A DNA stretch of 51,500 nucleotides from Thermobacillus xylanilyticus (GTDB lineage Bacteria > Bacillota > Bacilli > Paenibacillales > Paenibacillaceae), in contig NZ_CAJRAY010000056.1 of the NCBI RefSeq assembly GCF_907165215.1, positions 14,587-66,086 on the forward strand, in the 5' to 3' direction. The position numbers and the translations under genes are program-made. How positions within the stretch are numbered: position 1 is the stretch's first letter; every line of letters begins with the position of its first letter. The notes beneath the pieces are model-generated. The model saw only the letters and a list, made by a program, of their open reading frames with translations. It was not told the DNA's origin and did no database searches. Below, in pieces: positions 9,281-17,229 of this stretch.

Positions 9281-10165
9281 ATGATTGTCTGCGACGGGCT
9301 CGTGAAGATCTACAAGACGAAAGATCTTGAAGTTGTGGCGCTTCAGGGACTCGACCTTCGGGTCGAGACCGGCGAGCTGATGGCGATCATCGGCAACAGC
9401 GGGAGCGGCAAATCGACGCTGCTCAATATGCTGGGCGGCCTCGACCGTCCTTCCGCCGGAAAGCTGATGGTCGACGGGAAAGATCTGCTCGCGTTCTCGG
9501 AGCGCGATCTCGTGAAGTACAAAAGGGAAACCGTCGGCTTCGTCTGGCAGAACAAGGCGCGGAACCTGATCCCGTATCTGACCGCGCTCGAGAATGTGGA
9601 GCTCCCGATTCTGCTGCGCGGAAGGCGGCGTCGGGCGCGGGCGGTCGAACTGCTCGAGGCGGTCGGGCTCGGGCACCGGATGAAGAACCGGCTCAGCGAG
9701 CTGTCGGGCGGCGAGCAGCAGCGCGTCGCGATCGCGATCGCCCTTGCCAACCAGCCCAAGCTGCTGCTCGCCGACGAGCCGACCGGCGCGCTCGACACGA
9801 AGACGTCGAACCAGGTGCTCGACCTGTTCCGCGAGCTGAACCGGACGATGGGGTTGACGATCGTCATCGTCACGCACGACCCGCAGCTGGCGCGCAAGGT
9901 CGATCGCGTCGTCGCGATCCGCGACGGGAAGACGTCATCGGAGATCATCCGCCGTTCGTATCGCGAAGACTACGAGAATCTCGAACGGGAGGCGGAAGAG
10001 AGCCATGTGGAGTATGCCGTCGTCGACAAGGCGGGACGGCTGCAGATTCCCGCGGGGCTCATGAACGCGGACGGATTCCGGAACGCGCGGCGGGTGCGCG
10101 TGGAGATGGAGAACGGACGCATCGTCCTGTACCCGCCGGATGCGGAGAAAACGGAAGCGAAATAA
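9281..10165 (+). CDS. ABC transporter ATPase with C-terminal AbrB-like extension
   Basis: Second ATPase of the operon. Walker A GNSGSGKST, signature LSGGEQQR, Walker B LLLADEPTGALD and switch VTHDP are intact over about 220 residues. A tail of about 75 residues follows, unusual for this class. It has an acidic linker (about 220-243), then VVDKAGRLQIPAGL ... RVRVEMENGRIVLYPP (about 245-286). The tail reads like a SpoVT/AbrB swapped-hairpin element, usually a DNA-binding or dimerisation unit. The ATPase assignment is firm; the AbrB-like assignment is by eye. With an ATPase at each end, the permease may use one or both; a heterodimer is possible. Confidence 0.85.
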   Translation: MIVCDGLVKIYKTKDLEVVALQGLDLRVETGELMAIIGNSGSGKSTLLNMLGGLDRPSAGKLMVDGKDLLAFSERDLVKYKRETVGFVWQNKARNLIPYLTALENVELPILLRGRRRRARAVELLEAVGLGHRMKNRLSELSGGEQQRVAIAIALANQPKLLLADEPTGALDTKTSNQVLDLFRELNRTMGLTIVIVTHDPQLARKVDRVVAIRDGKTSSEIIRRSYREDYENLEREAEESHVEYAVVDKAGRLQIPAGLMNADGFRNARRVRVEMENGRIVLYPPDAEKTEAK

Positions 10166-10218
10166 GGGACTCCCGACGCGGCGCAGGTGCAATCAGACGA
10201 CAGCCTTCCCGCAGACAA

Positions 10219-10247
10219 ACGGCCGTGCCCATCTTGGGCACGGCCGT
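10219..10247. terminator. Bidirectional terminator (ABC operon / pepF)
   Basis: A perfect 12-bp stem (ACGGCCGTGCCC at 10219-10230 with its complement at 10236-10247) and a 5-nt loop lie between the convergent ATPase gene and pepF. Confidence 0.85.
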
Positions 10248-10252
10248 ATTCA

Positions 10253-12046
10253 TCATGCTTTCGTCAGTTCTTCCATCTGCCGGATCAAATCTTCGAATAC
10301 GCTCATCGCCTGCTCGATCGGCTCCGGCGTCGACATGTCGACACCGGCTTTTTTCAGTATGTTGATCGAGTAGTCGCTGCCTCCGCTCTTCAGGAAGCCG
10401 AGGTACCGCTCGACGGCCGGCTCGCCCTCGTCGAGAATCTGTTTCGCGAAGCTCGTCGCAGCCGAGAAGCCGGTCGCGTACTTGTACACGTAGAAGCTCG
10501 AGTAGAAATGAGGGATTCGCGCCCATTCCATCTCGATGTCCCGGTCGACGACCATGCCGTCGCCGTAGTATAGCTTGTTCAGGTCGTAGTAGACGCCGGA
10601 CAGCAGCTGCGGTGTCAGCGATTCGCCGGCTTCCGCCTTCTCGTGGATGATTTTCTCGAACTCGGCGAACATCGTCTGGCGGAACACCGTCGTGCGGAAC
10701 TGGTCGGCGTAGTACGTCAGCAGATACATTTTTTCCTTCGGGTCGTTCGTCCGCTTCAGCAGGTAGTCCATCAGCAGCGCCTCGTTCAGCGTCGACGCGA
10801 CCTCGGCGAGGAAAATGGTGTACTGCGCGTCGCGGTACGACTGATGCCGGTCTGAATAGTACGAGTGAAGGGCGTGGCCCATTTCATGCGCCAGCGTGAA
10901 CATGCTGTTCAGGTTGTCCTTGTGGTTGAGCAGCACGTAGGGGTGGGTGCCGTAGGCGCCCCAGCTGTAGGCCCCGCTCCGCTTGCCCTGGTTCTCGTAG
11001 ACGTCGATCCAGCCGCCCTCGAACCCTTCCTTCAGCACCTTCTGATAATCCGGGCCGAGCGGCGCCAGGCCTTCAAGCACCGTCTGCTTCGCCTCTTCAT
11101 AAGGAATTTCCATCTTGAACTCTTCCACCAGCGGCGCGAACAGGTCGTACATGTGCAGCTCTTCGACGCCGAGCAGCTTCCGCCGCAGCTCCATGTAGCG
11201 GTACATGAGCGGCAGATGTTTGTGGATCGTGTCGATCAGGTTCGTGTACACGTCCTTCGGAATGTTGTCGGCGAACAGCGACATTTCCAGGGCGGACGGG
11301 TATTTGCGCGCCCGGGCGTAGAACAGGTTCTTGTTCACGTTGGCGGCGAGCGTCGAGGCGAGCGTGTTCTTCAGCTTGCCGTATGTATCGTACATCGCCT
11401 TGAACGCGGCTTCGCGCACCGACCGGTCGCGGCTTTCGAGGAACTGGATGTACGTGCCGTGGGTCAGCTCGACATCCTCGCCGTTTTCATTCTTGATGGT
11501 CGGGAATTTCAGGTCGGCGTTGTTCAGCATGCCGAAGATCGTGTTCGGCGCCTGGCTGATGTTGCCCGCCTGGGCGAGCAGCGCTTCTTCGCTCTTGCCG
11601 AGGACGTGCGCTTTCTGGCGCCGCATCTCTTCGAGCGTGAATCTGTAGGGCGCCAGATTCGGATCGGCGATCATCTTCTCGAGCGTCTCGTCCGGCAGGC
11701 TGAGCACTTCCGGCGTGATGAACGACAGCGCTTCGTTCGCTTCGACACTCAGTTTCTTCGACTTGTCCGCGAGCGCCATGTTGTTCGGCTCGGCCGTGTC
11801 CTCGTGATGGCGCATGTTCGCGTACACGTAGAGCCGCTCGACGTGGAGCGACAGTTCGTCCTCCAGCTCGAAGCAGGCCTTGAGCCGGGCAGGATCGGCA
11901 AGCTTGCCCTGGAATTCGGCCGCCTTGGCGATCAGCGCCTTGGCCTGTTCGTATTCCCGGTCCCAATCGGCCTGGGAGGCGAACAAGTCTTCCAGCCTCC
12001 ACCGGTACTTCGGATTCGTCTCGGATCGTTTCGGCACTTGCTTCAT
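10253..12046 (-). CDS. pepF: Oligoendopeptidase F (M3 family metallopeptidase)
   Basis: A zinc peptidase that cleaves oligopeptides of roughly 7-17 residues in the cytoplasm. The active site TLAHEMGHALHSYYS supplies the HExxH ligands, and the third ligand Glu is in AEVASTLNE about 25 residues later. The length of 597 residues is normal for PepF. ATG at 12046 is chosen because AAGGAGG stands nine nucleotides upstream and the protein then begins MKQVPKRSE, as cytosolic PepF does. The frame is open for another 42 codons to an ATG at 12172. That ATG also has a ribosome site and would add a hydrophobic N terminus (see findings). Confidence 0.95.
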   Translation of the reverse strand: MKQVPKRSETNPKYRWRLEDLFASQADWDREYEQAKALIAKAAEFQGKLADPARLKACFELEDELSLHVERLYVYANMRHHEDTAEPNNMALADKSKKLSVEANEALSFITPEVLSLPDETLEKMIADPNLAPYRFTLEEMRRQKAHVLGKSEEALLAQAGNISQAPNTIFGMLNNADLKFPTIKNENGEDVELTHGTYIQFLESRDRSVREAAFKAMYDTYGKLKNTLASTLAANVNKNLFYARARKYPSALEMSLFADNIPKDVYTNLIDTIHKHLPLMYRYMELRRKLLGVEELHMYDLFAPLVEEFKMEIPYEEAKQTVLEGLAPLGPDYQKVLKEGFEGGWIDVYENQGKRSGAYSWGAYGTHPYVLLNHKDNLNSMFTLAHEMGHALHSYYSDRHQSYRDAQYTIFLAEVASTLNEALLMDYLLKRTNDPKEKMYLLTYYADQFRTTVFRQTMFAEFEKIIHEKAEAGESLTPQLLSGVYYDLNKLYYGDGMVVDRDIEMEWARIPHFYSSFYVYKYATGFSAATSFAKQILDEGEPAVERYLGFLKSGGSDYSINILKKAGVDMSTPEPIEQAMSVFEDLIRQMEELTKA

Positions 12047-12197
12047 GTCAGGGTTCCTCCTTGGGGACATGATCTCGACCCGCACGGCATGATCGTCCGC
12101 GCGGTCGATCGGGGCGGGCGCCGCGGCGGCGCCGATCAGACCGAGCGCAAGCAGGGCGGATAGCCAGTTCATGACGGCACTTCCTTTTTTGCCCTCT

Positions 12198-12226
12198 AGT
12201 ATGCGCCGCGGCGCGCCGCTTCATAA
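12198..12226 (-). promoter_or_regulatory. Candidate promoter for pepF
   Basis: On the minus strand TTATGA (12226-12221) and CATACT (12203-12198) are separated by 17 nt. Transcription would start near 12191, upstream of both possible pepF starts. The match is modest. Confidence 0.35.
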
Positions 12227-12230
12227 GCCG

Positions 12231-12250
12231 GGTCAGAGCCGGCTCTGACC
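12231..12250. terminator. Perfect 20-bp palindrome downstream of small membrane gene
   Basis: GGTCAGAGCC is followed directly by its reverse complement, 20 nt downstream of the stop of the small membrane protein. It may act as a terminator hairpin, but no T-run follows, so it could equally be an operator near the pepF promoter. Confidence 0.4.
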
Positions 12251-12269
12251 GGCCGTATCCGCGCCGGGA

Positions 12270-12449
12270 TCAGCTGCCCATGGTCAGAAAAGCGTACACC
12301 AGCATGATAAACGCGGATACGATCATCACGATGGCGGCCAGTGCGAGAAACCGTCGCATCGGCGGGGCGATCGTATCCCGTTTCATGATGAGGACGGCGC
12401 CGAACGAAAAGGCGGCGATGATGAAAATGACGAGTGCTGTGGTATCCAT
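12270..12449 (-). CDS. Small two-helix membrane protein, unknown function
   Basis: I do not recognise a family. The 59-residue product has two hydrophobic helices (about residues 4-20 and 32-55) joined by a short basic loop (MKRDT...PPMRRF), so both ends probably face outward. The ATG at 12449 follows GGAGG by 5 nt. An in-frame ATG at 12497 also has an AAGGA site and would add a charged 16-residue head, so the start is uncertain. It lies downstream of, and may be co-transcribed with, the small gene at 12534. Confidence 0.6.
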   Translation of the reverse strand: MDTTALVIFIIAAFSFGAVLIMKRDTIAPPMRRFLALAAIVMIVSAFIMLVYAFLTMGS

Positions 12450-12533
12450 CGGTTCCTCCAGTTTTCGGCGTTCCCCAAGCAATTCGCCGTCCGGCATGTT
12501 TTTCCTTCCCGGCTCCGGCAGATCGGGGACGGG

Positions 12534-12773
12534 TCAGATTGAACGGAACTTCTCGAGAATCGCTTCCCGCTCCGCTTCGCCGCCTTCCAGCCGGTCCGCC
12601 TGAAAACGGGATTCCGCCCAGGCCAGCATCTCCGGACGGCTCAGAAACGTGTGGCACTCTTCGCCCCACGCATCGGAGATCTCGCGGACGACGAGCGATT
12701 TGCCCTGAATTTCCACCGTCAGCATATTGTATTTGTCGCGTTTGTAAATCTGAACTTTTTTGATCACGGCCAT
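12534..12773 (-). CDS. Small hypothetical protein
   Basis: Family not recognised. About 79 residues beginning MAVIKKVQIYKRDKYN, with a beta-rich first half (LTVEIQGKSLVVREI) and a helical, acidic C-terminal half ending EREAILEKFRSI. It looks like a compact cytosolic domain. The start is uncertain: ATG 12773 has only a close GGAG, and ATG 12803 upstream (MMGTKRQRGE) has no clear site. Support is the even charge pattern and the absence of any better frame on either strand here. Confidence 0.55.
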   Translation of the reverse strand: MAVIKKVQIYKRDKYNMLTVEIQGKSLVVREISDAWGEECHTFLSRPEMLAWAESRFQADRLEGGEAEREAILEKFRSI

Positions 12774-12923
12774 CTCTCCGCGTTGGCGTTTTGTTCCCAT
12801 CATAACGAAACGGGGGGTTGGAAATCAACCGCAGCCCCTGTATGATGAAGGAAAGGGCCGGGGAGACCCGGATTCCTTTGAGACAAGACGAGAACGGATG
12901 AGACGAGAAGAGGAGAGATGAGC

Positions 12924-13640
12924 ATGGATCGGAAGTATGAACAGGTCGGCACGGCGTTCACGTGCCGGAGCTTCGCGGAGTATGTGCGCATGTTCGCGCT
13001 CGACGAGCCGTTTGATCCGCGGGGCGAAGTGCTGGATGCGGCGGCGGGAGCGTCGTCGTTCACGGCCGATGCCGCGCGGCGCGGTTTCCGGGCCGTCGCG
13101 GTCGATCCGCGCTACAGGCTGCCGCAGGAGGGGCTGTTCAGGGAAGCGCGGACCGAGATTGACGTCTCAACGGCCAAGCTGGAAGGTTTGCAAGATCTGT
13201 TCGACTTTTCGTATTACGGCAATCTGGACAATCACCGCGCCGGACGCGAGGCGTCGCTTAAGCGGTTCATGGACGACTTCGCGGCGGACGGCAGGGACGG
13301 AAGCGGCCGCTATGTCGCCGGCGAGCTGCCGCATCTGCCGTTCGCGGACGACCGGTTCGCGCTTGTGCTGTGCAGCCACTTCCTGTTCCTGTACGGGGAA
13401 CATTTCGACGCGGAGTTCCACCAAAGGGCCGTGTTCGAGCTGATCCGGGTGTGCCGTCCCGGCGGCGAGGTGCGCATTTATCCGCTCGTGACGCTCCATT
13501 TCCGGGAGTATCCTCATCTGGACCGGCTGCTTGAAGCGGTTCGGCGCGCCGGCTGCTCGGTCCGGTTCCAGGAGTCGAAGCTGCCGTTCATTCCGGGTTC
13601 GCACCGGCTGCTCGTCATCCGAAAGCCGTTGAAAAGCTGA
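12924..13640 (+). CDS. Class I SAM-dependent methyltransferase, substrate unknown
   Basis: A 238-residue Rossmann-fold methyltransferase. The SAM-binding motif I is the variant VLDAAAGASSFTADAA, followed by the acidic end of strand 2 (VAVDPRY). The motif IV region is RFALVLCSHFLFLYG and the later LIRVCRPGGEVRIYPL is the usual post-SAM strand. The canonical GxGxG is replaced by AAGAS, a change seen in several uncharacterised families. ATG 12924 is preferred over ATG 12918 because AGGAG lies 8 nt before it. The gene stands alone, and no substrate can be named. Confidence 0.75.
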   Translation: MDRKYEQVGTAFTCRSFAEYVRMFALDEPFDPRGEVLDAAAGASSFTADAARRGFRAVAVDPRYRLPQEGLFREARTEIDVSTAKLEGLQDLFDFSYYGNLDNHRAGREASLKRFMDDFAADGRDGSGRYVAGELPHLPFADDRFALVLCSHFLFLYGEHFDAEFHQRAVFELIRVCRPGGEVRIYPLVTLHFREYPHLDRLLEAVRRAGCSVRFQESKLPFIPGSHRLLVIRKPLKS

Positions 13641-13743
13641 ATCGGTCGCGCATGATCGGCCCGCATCGCCTGTATAAGGAACACGATTCCGTTGGAACGC
13701 CGCGTCAGCAGAAAGAAAATGTGCAGCCTCCGGCAAGTTTGAT

Positions 13744-13772
13744 TTGCTTTTTGACCGGCCAGCGCATATACT
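13744..13772 (+). promoter_or_regulatory. Promoter of cold-shock gene
   Basis: TTGCTT (13744-13749) and TATACT (13767-13772) with a 17-nt spacer. The leader would be about 40 nt and contains AGGAGG at 13806-13811. Confidence 0.55.
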
Positions 13773-13819
13773 GTGTGTAAGCGCCGGACGATCGGCGCGA
13801 ATATTAGGAGGTTGTTCAT

Positions 13820-14017
13820 TTGAAAGGTACGGTAAAATGGTTTAACGCTGAGAAGGGTTACGGCTTCATTCAAGTCGAAGGCGGCGACGACGTGTTCGTC
13901 CACTTCTCGGCCATTCAGGGTGAAGGATTCAAGACGCTGGACGAAGGCCAGCTCGTTGAATTCGAGATCACCCAGGGCAATCGCGGACCGCAAGCGGCCA
14001 ACGTCATCAAGTTATAA
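13820..14017 (+). CDS. Cold-shock protein (CspA/CspB family)
   Basis: A 65-residue single-stranded nucleic-acid-binding OB fold acting as an RNA chaperone. RNP1 (KGYGFI) and RNP2 (VFVHF) are intact, and the length is exactly that of the Bacillus cold-shock proteins. Translation starts at TTG 13820, eight nucleotides after a perfect AGGAGG. It has its own promoter and a strong terminator, so it is monocistronic. Which paralogue it is cannot be decided from this window. Confidence 0.95.
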   Translation: MKGTVKWFNAEKGYGFIQVEGGDDVFVHFSAIQGEGFKTLDEGQLVEFEITQGNRGPQAANVIKL

Positions 14018-14062
14018 GAATGAACAACTTCTTATAATAGAAGATGCACGACACGAGCAAGG

Positions 14063-14087
14063 CCCCGGATTATCCGGGGTCTTTCTT
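14063..14087 (+). terminator. Rho-independent terminator of csp
   Basis: CCCCGGA/TCCGGGG 7-bp stem (14063-14069 with 14073-14079), 3-nt loop, then TCTTTCTT. Confidence 0.85.
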
Positions 14088-14161
14088 GTTGCTTCTTTTG
14101 ACCGGAACGCGCCGACGGTGGTAAACTGCTGTATGGAATCAAGCCCGGGAGGATCATGAAT

Positions 14162-14908
14162 ATGCCGAAGTTCAAACTGTTCAAAGACCGCAAGGGCAAG
14201 GCCGACCAGGCGCGGAACAACAAGTTCGTCAAACTTGCGAGGGAAATCTACATGCACGCCCGCCGGGGCGGTCCGAACCCCGAAGCGAATCTTGCGCTGA
14301 AGAACGCGATCGCGAACGCCCGCGCGGAGCAGATGCCGATCGAGAACATCGAACGCGCGATCAAGCGCGCGACGGCGACCGCCGGGGGCGAAGATTACGA
14401 AGAAATCATCTACGAAGGGTACGGCCCGGGCGGCGTCGCCATCATGGTGAAATGTCTGACCGACAACCGGAACCGGACGGCGGCCGACGTGCGCGCCATT
14501 TTCAACAAGCGCGGCGGCAACATGGGCGAGTCGGGCTGCGTTTCGTATCTGTTCGATGAGAAGGGGCTGCTCGTCGTCAGCCGCGAAGCGCATGACATCG
14601 ACGAAGATTCGATGCTGATGGCGGCGATTGATGCCGGAGCGGAGGACGTTATCGTGAACGAGGACTCGTACGAGATCTTGACGGCTCCCGCCGATTTCAT
14701 CAAAGTGAAGCAATCCCTCGAAGGAAACGGCCTGACGTTCGAGAGCGCCGGCATTCGCTGGCTGCCGCGGACGACGGTCAAGGTGGAGGGCGAGAACGCC
14801 GAGAAGCTGCTGAAAATGATGGACGCCTTCGACGACAACGACGATGTGCAGGACGTGTTCGCCAACTACGAGATCGACGACGAAGAACTGGCCAAGCTCG
14901 GCGGATGA
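14162..14908 (+). CDS. YebC/PmpR family protein (YeeI/YeeN-like)
   Basis: Member of the YebC family, proteins variously reported as transcription regulators or as translation factors relieving ribosome stalling. It shows the conserved LAREIYMHARRGGPNPEANL, IENIERAIKRA, YEGYGPGG, NRNRTAADVR and NKRGGNMG blocks. The N terminus (MPKFKLFKDRKGKADQ) lacks the GHSKW start of classical YebC, so I place it with the YeeI/YeeN-like branch. ATG 14162 is preferred, nine nucleotides after GGGAGG; ATG 14156 is in frame. It is convergent with the nitroreductase gene. Confidence 0.85.
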   Translation: MPKFKLFKDRKGKADQARNNKFVKLAREIYMHARRGGPNPEANLALKNAIANARAEQMPIENIERAIKRATATAGGEDYEEIIYEGYGPGGVAIMVKCLTDNRNRTAADVRAIFNKRGGNMGESGCVSYLFDEKGLLVVSREAHDIDEDSMLMAAIDAGAEDVIVNEDSYEILTAPADFIKVKQSLEGNGLTFESAGIRWLPRTTVKVEGENAEKLLKMMDAFDDNDDVQDVFANYEIDDEELAKLGG

Positions 14909-14924
14909 CGGGCCGCATGGCGAA

Positions 14925-14963
14925 ACAGGCTGTCCCTGTGGTGGATCCACGGAGACAGCCTGT
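14925..14963. terminator. Bidirectional terminator (yebC-like / nitroreductase)
   Basis: ACAGGCTGTC at 14925-14934 pairs with GACAGCCTGT at 14954-14963, with a GTGGATCCAC palindrome in the loop. Confidence 0.75.
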
Positions 14964-14977
14964 CCGATTGTGTGCGA

Positions 14978-15625
14978 TCAGGAAATGATCGTCAGAATTT
15001 CGTCGATCTCCTTACGCGGGAGTCTGCCCGGCGTTTCGGCCGGATGGCCGAGGGCGATGACCATGTTGATCTGACGCGAATCGTCGATGCTCAGGAACGC
15101 TTTCAGCTGCTCTTCAGCCAGCAGCACCGGCCCCGTCATCGGACAGGTGGCGAGCCCCATCGCGTGGGCGGCAAGCATCAGATTCATCGCCGCGAGGCAG
15201 CTGCTCTTGATCCCTTCTTCGCGCCAGACTTCATCCGGCACGAGGCCGATGGGATCGAATATGCGCTCGCGGAACTTCGACTGGTACGGGGTGGCGAGGC
15301 AGACGACGAGCGCCGGCGCGTCCGAGAAGGCGGTCGCGTACGGGCCGAACGATTTCACGAGCAGCCGCGCTTCCCTCGCGAGCCCCCGCTCCTCGGCTTC
15401 CTTCGCCCGCGCGTGCAGCTGCTGCCAGGTCATGTCTTCAATTGCGCGGATCTTCTCGCGGTCCGTAACGACGATGAATTCCCAGGTTTGCGAGTTGGTG
15501 TCGCTCGGCGCGTAGCGGGCGCAGTCGATCAGTTCTCGGATTTGCTCGGCCTCCACGGGCCGGTCCTGGAACTTGCGCACGCTGCGCCGGTCAAGCAAAA
15601 TCTGTTTGAATGTCATGTAGTCCAT
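14978..15625 (-). CDS. Nitroreductase family flavoprotein
   Basis: An FMN-dependent NAD(P)H oxidoreductase of the nitroreductase superfamily, 215 residues, normal length. FMN-contact motifs are visible near the N terminus (RRSVRKFQDRPVE, ARYAPSDTNSQTW) and late in the chain (GLATCPMTGP, MVIALGHPAETP). The start at 15625 (MDYMTFKQIL) follows AAAGGATGG; the open frame reaches further to 15718 without support. Subfamily substrate is not evident. It is a single gene with a shared terminator downstream. Confidence 0.88.
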   Translation of the reverse strand: MDYMTFKQILLDRRSVRKFQDRPVEAEQIRELIDCARYAPSDTNSQTWEFIVVTDREKIRAIEDMTWQQLHARAKEAEERGLAREARLLVKSFGPYATAFSDAPALVVCLATPYQSKFRERIFDPIGLVPDEVWREEGIKSSCLAAMNLMLAAHAMGLATCPMTGPVLLAEEQLKAFLSIDDSRQINMVIALGHPAETPGRLPRKEIDEILTIIS

Positions 15626-15744
15626 TGTGCTGATCCATCCTTTCGTTCTCATTATAGGCGATTCGGTCCTGTTCGCCAACGGGACGATTGGTCGTGCTGG
15701 AATTATGCCGGATGTCATGGTACATTATTGGGTGGAGGTTCACA

Positions 15745-16062
15745 ATGGGTGATTCATGGTTCGTCTACGATGAACGGCTGGGGATTGAGGTGCCGTATCT
15801 TGAACATGAGTGGGAGACGTACCCCCTGGAAGTGAGAAGCGCGATTCTCGAACGGTGGGAAACGATCCGCGGCCGCATCCCGGACCGGATATTGGCGTTG
15901 GAGCGCAGGATCCGCGAGCTGCAGCGGCAGCTCGACGAGGAAGAGGATTTCGAGACATCCTGCAGGCTCAACGCGGATATCGCGGAGCAGGCGAGCCGAA
16001 TCAACGATCTGAACATCTGGTACCGCATCAATCAGACGATTGATTCGCGGCGCCACACCTGA
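15745..16062 (+). CDS. Hypothetical coiled-coil protein
   Basis: No family recognised. The 105-residue product has an aromatic N-terminal part (MGDSWFVYDERLG, VPYLEHEWETYP). A charged helix rich in Arg, Glu and Leu follows (about residues 25-95), likely a coiled coil with heptad-like spacing (LERRIRELQRQLDEEEDF). ATG 15745 follows GTGGAGG by 6 nt. The terpene synthase gene starts 18 nt downstream, so the two are likely co-transcribed. Whether it aids that enzyme is unknown. Confidence 0.65.
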   Translation: MGDSWFVYDERLGIEVPYLEHEWETYPLEVRSAILERWETIRGRIPDRILALERRIRELQRQLDEEEDFETSCRLNADIAEQASRINDLNIWYRINQTIDSRRHT

Positions 16063-16080
16063 AGGACGGAGGCGCCGCCG

Positions 16081-17172
16081 TTGAACGCGACACGGAAACA
16101 TGGGAGCGGCATGCCGGCCGGACCCTTGAGGCTGATGTATCGGATGTACCGGCACGTGCTGCCCGCGGTGTACGATGAACTGGCGCGCTGGCGGGCGCGG
16201 GCGGAGGCGATCCCCGATCCGGAGCTGCGCACGCAGGCGCTGGCCAGCATGTCGAGCAAGCAGTTTCATTGCGAAGGCGGGGCGGTCTTCGCGGCGGCGG
16301 TCAACGATCGCCGCGGAGAGCTTGTCCCGCTGATCGTCGCCCTGCAGACGATCAGCGATTATCTGGACAATCTGTGCGACCGCAGCACGTCGCTCGATCC
16401 CGACGATTTTCGTCTGCTGCACCGCGCAATGCTCGATGCGGTCGACCCGGATGCGGAGACGACCGATTACTATGCGCACCGCGCCGAACGGGACGATGGC
16501 GGCTACCTGGCGGCGCTCGTTGCCGCATGCCAGGAGAACATCCGCCGGCTGCCCGGCTATGCCAAGGTGCAGCCGCATGTCGCCCGGTTTGCCGGGCTTT
16601 ACGGCGATCTGCAGGTGTACAAGCATATCCGCCGGGAGGAGCGGCTGGAAAGCCTTCACCGGTGGTGGGCGCTTCATCGGACGGACCATCCCGAATTGTA
16701 TTGGAATGAGTTCGCGGCCGCGACCGGTTCGACGCTCGGCATGTTCGCGCTGTTCGTCGAGGCTTGCCGGCCGGATGTGACGGAACGGGACGCGGAGCGG
16801 ATGGCGGGCGCCTACTTTCCGTATCTGTGCGGCCTGCACATCCTGCTCGACTATCTGATCGACCAGGAGGAGGACCGGCTTGGCGGCGATCTGAATTTCT
16901 GCAGCTATTATGCGAACGACGCGGAAATGCTGCAGCGGATCGGATGGATCGCGGATCAGGCGCGCAAGGCGGCAGGCCGGTTGCCGTCCAGTAAATTCCA
17001 TAAAATGGTAATTGAAGGGCTGCTTGCGGTCTATCTGTCCGACCCGAAGGCCGCGGAGCAGCCGGTCGTCCGCTTCGTCGCGCGCGAATTGATGCGGAAC
17101 AGCCCGATGGCGCGGCTGTTCTTCCGGCTGAACGCGCTGTGGATACGGCGCCGCGCGAAGCCGCCGCGCTGA
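16081..17172 (+). CDS. ytpB: DUF2600 family tetraprenyl-beta-curcumene synthase-like (YtpB)
   Basis: A class IB terpene synthase. The characterised relative, Bacillus YtpB, converts C35 heptaprenyl diphosphate to tetraprenyl-beta-curcumene, a precursor of sesquarterpenes. Here 363 residues show an Asp-rich motif (ISDYLDNLCDRS, about residues 94-105) and a second acidic motif (LLDYLIDQEEDR, about 256-267). Both fit diphosphate-Mg2+ binding. The start is TTG at 16081, eight nucleotides after GGAGG; ATG 16111 is an alternative. It sits between a coiled-coil gene and pfkA. The sesquarterpene cyclase partner is not in this window. Confidence 0.8.
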   Translation: MNATRKHGSGMPAGPLRLMYRMYRHVLPAVYDELARWRARAEAIPDPELRTQALASMSSKQFHCEGGAVFAAAVNDRRGELVPLIVALQTISDYLDNLCDRSTSLDPDDFRLLHRAMLDAVDPDAETTDYYAHRAERDDGGYLAALVAACQENIRRLPGYAKVQPHVARFAGLYGDLQVYKHIRREERLESLHRWWALHRTDHPELYWNEFAAATGSTLGMFALFVEACRPDVTERDAERMAGAYFPYLCGLHILLDYLIDQEEDRLGGDLNFCSYYANDAEMLQRIGWIADQARKAAGRLPSSKFHKMVIEGLLAVYLSDPKAAEQPVVRFVARELMRNSPMARLFFRLNALWIRRRAKPPR

Positions 17173-17229
17173 GGCGGCCGCCCATTGCATGGCTATCACA
17201 CCAATTGAATACAGTACAGGGGGAATACG

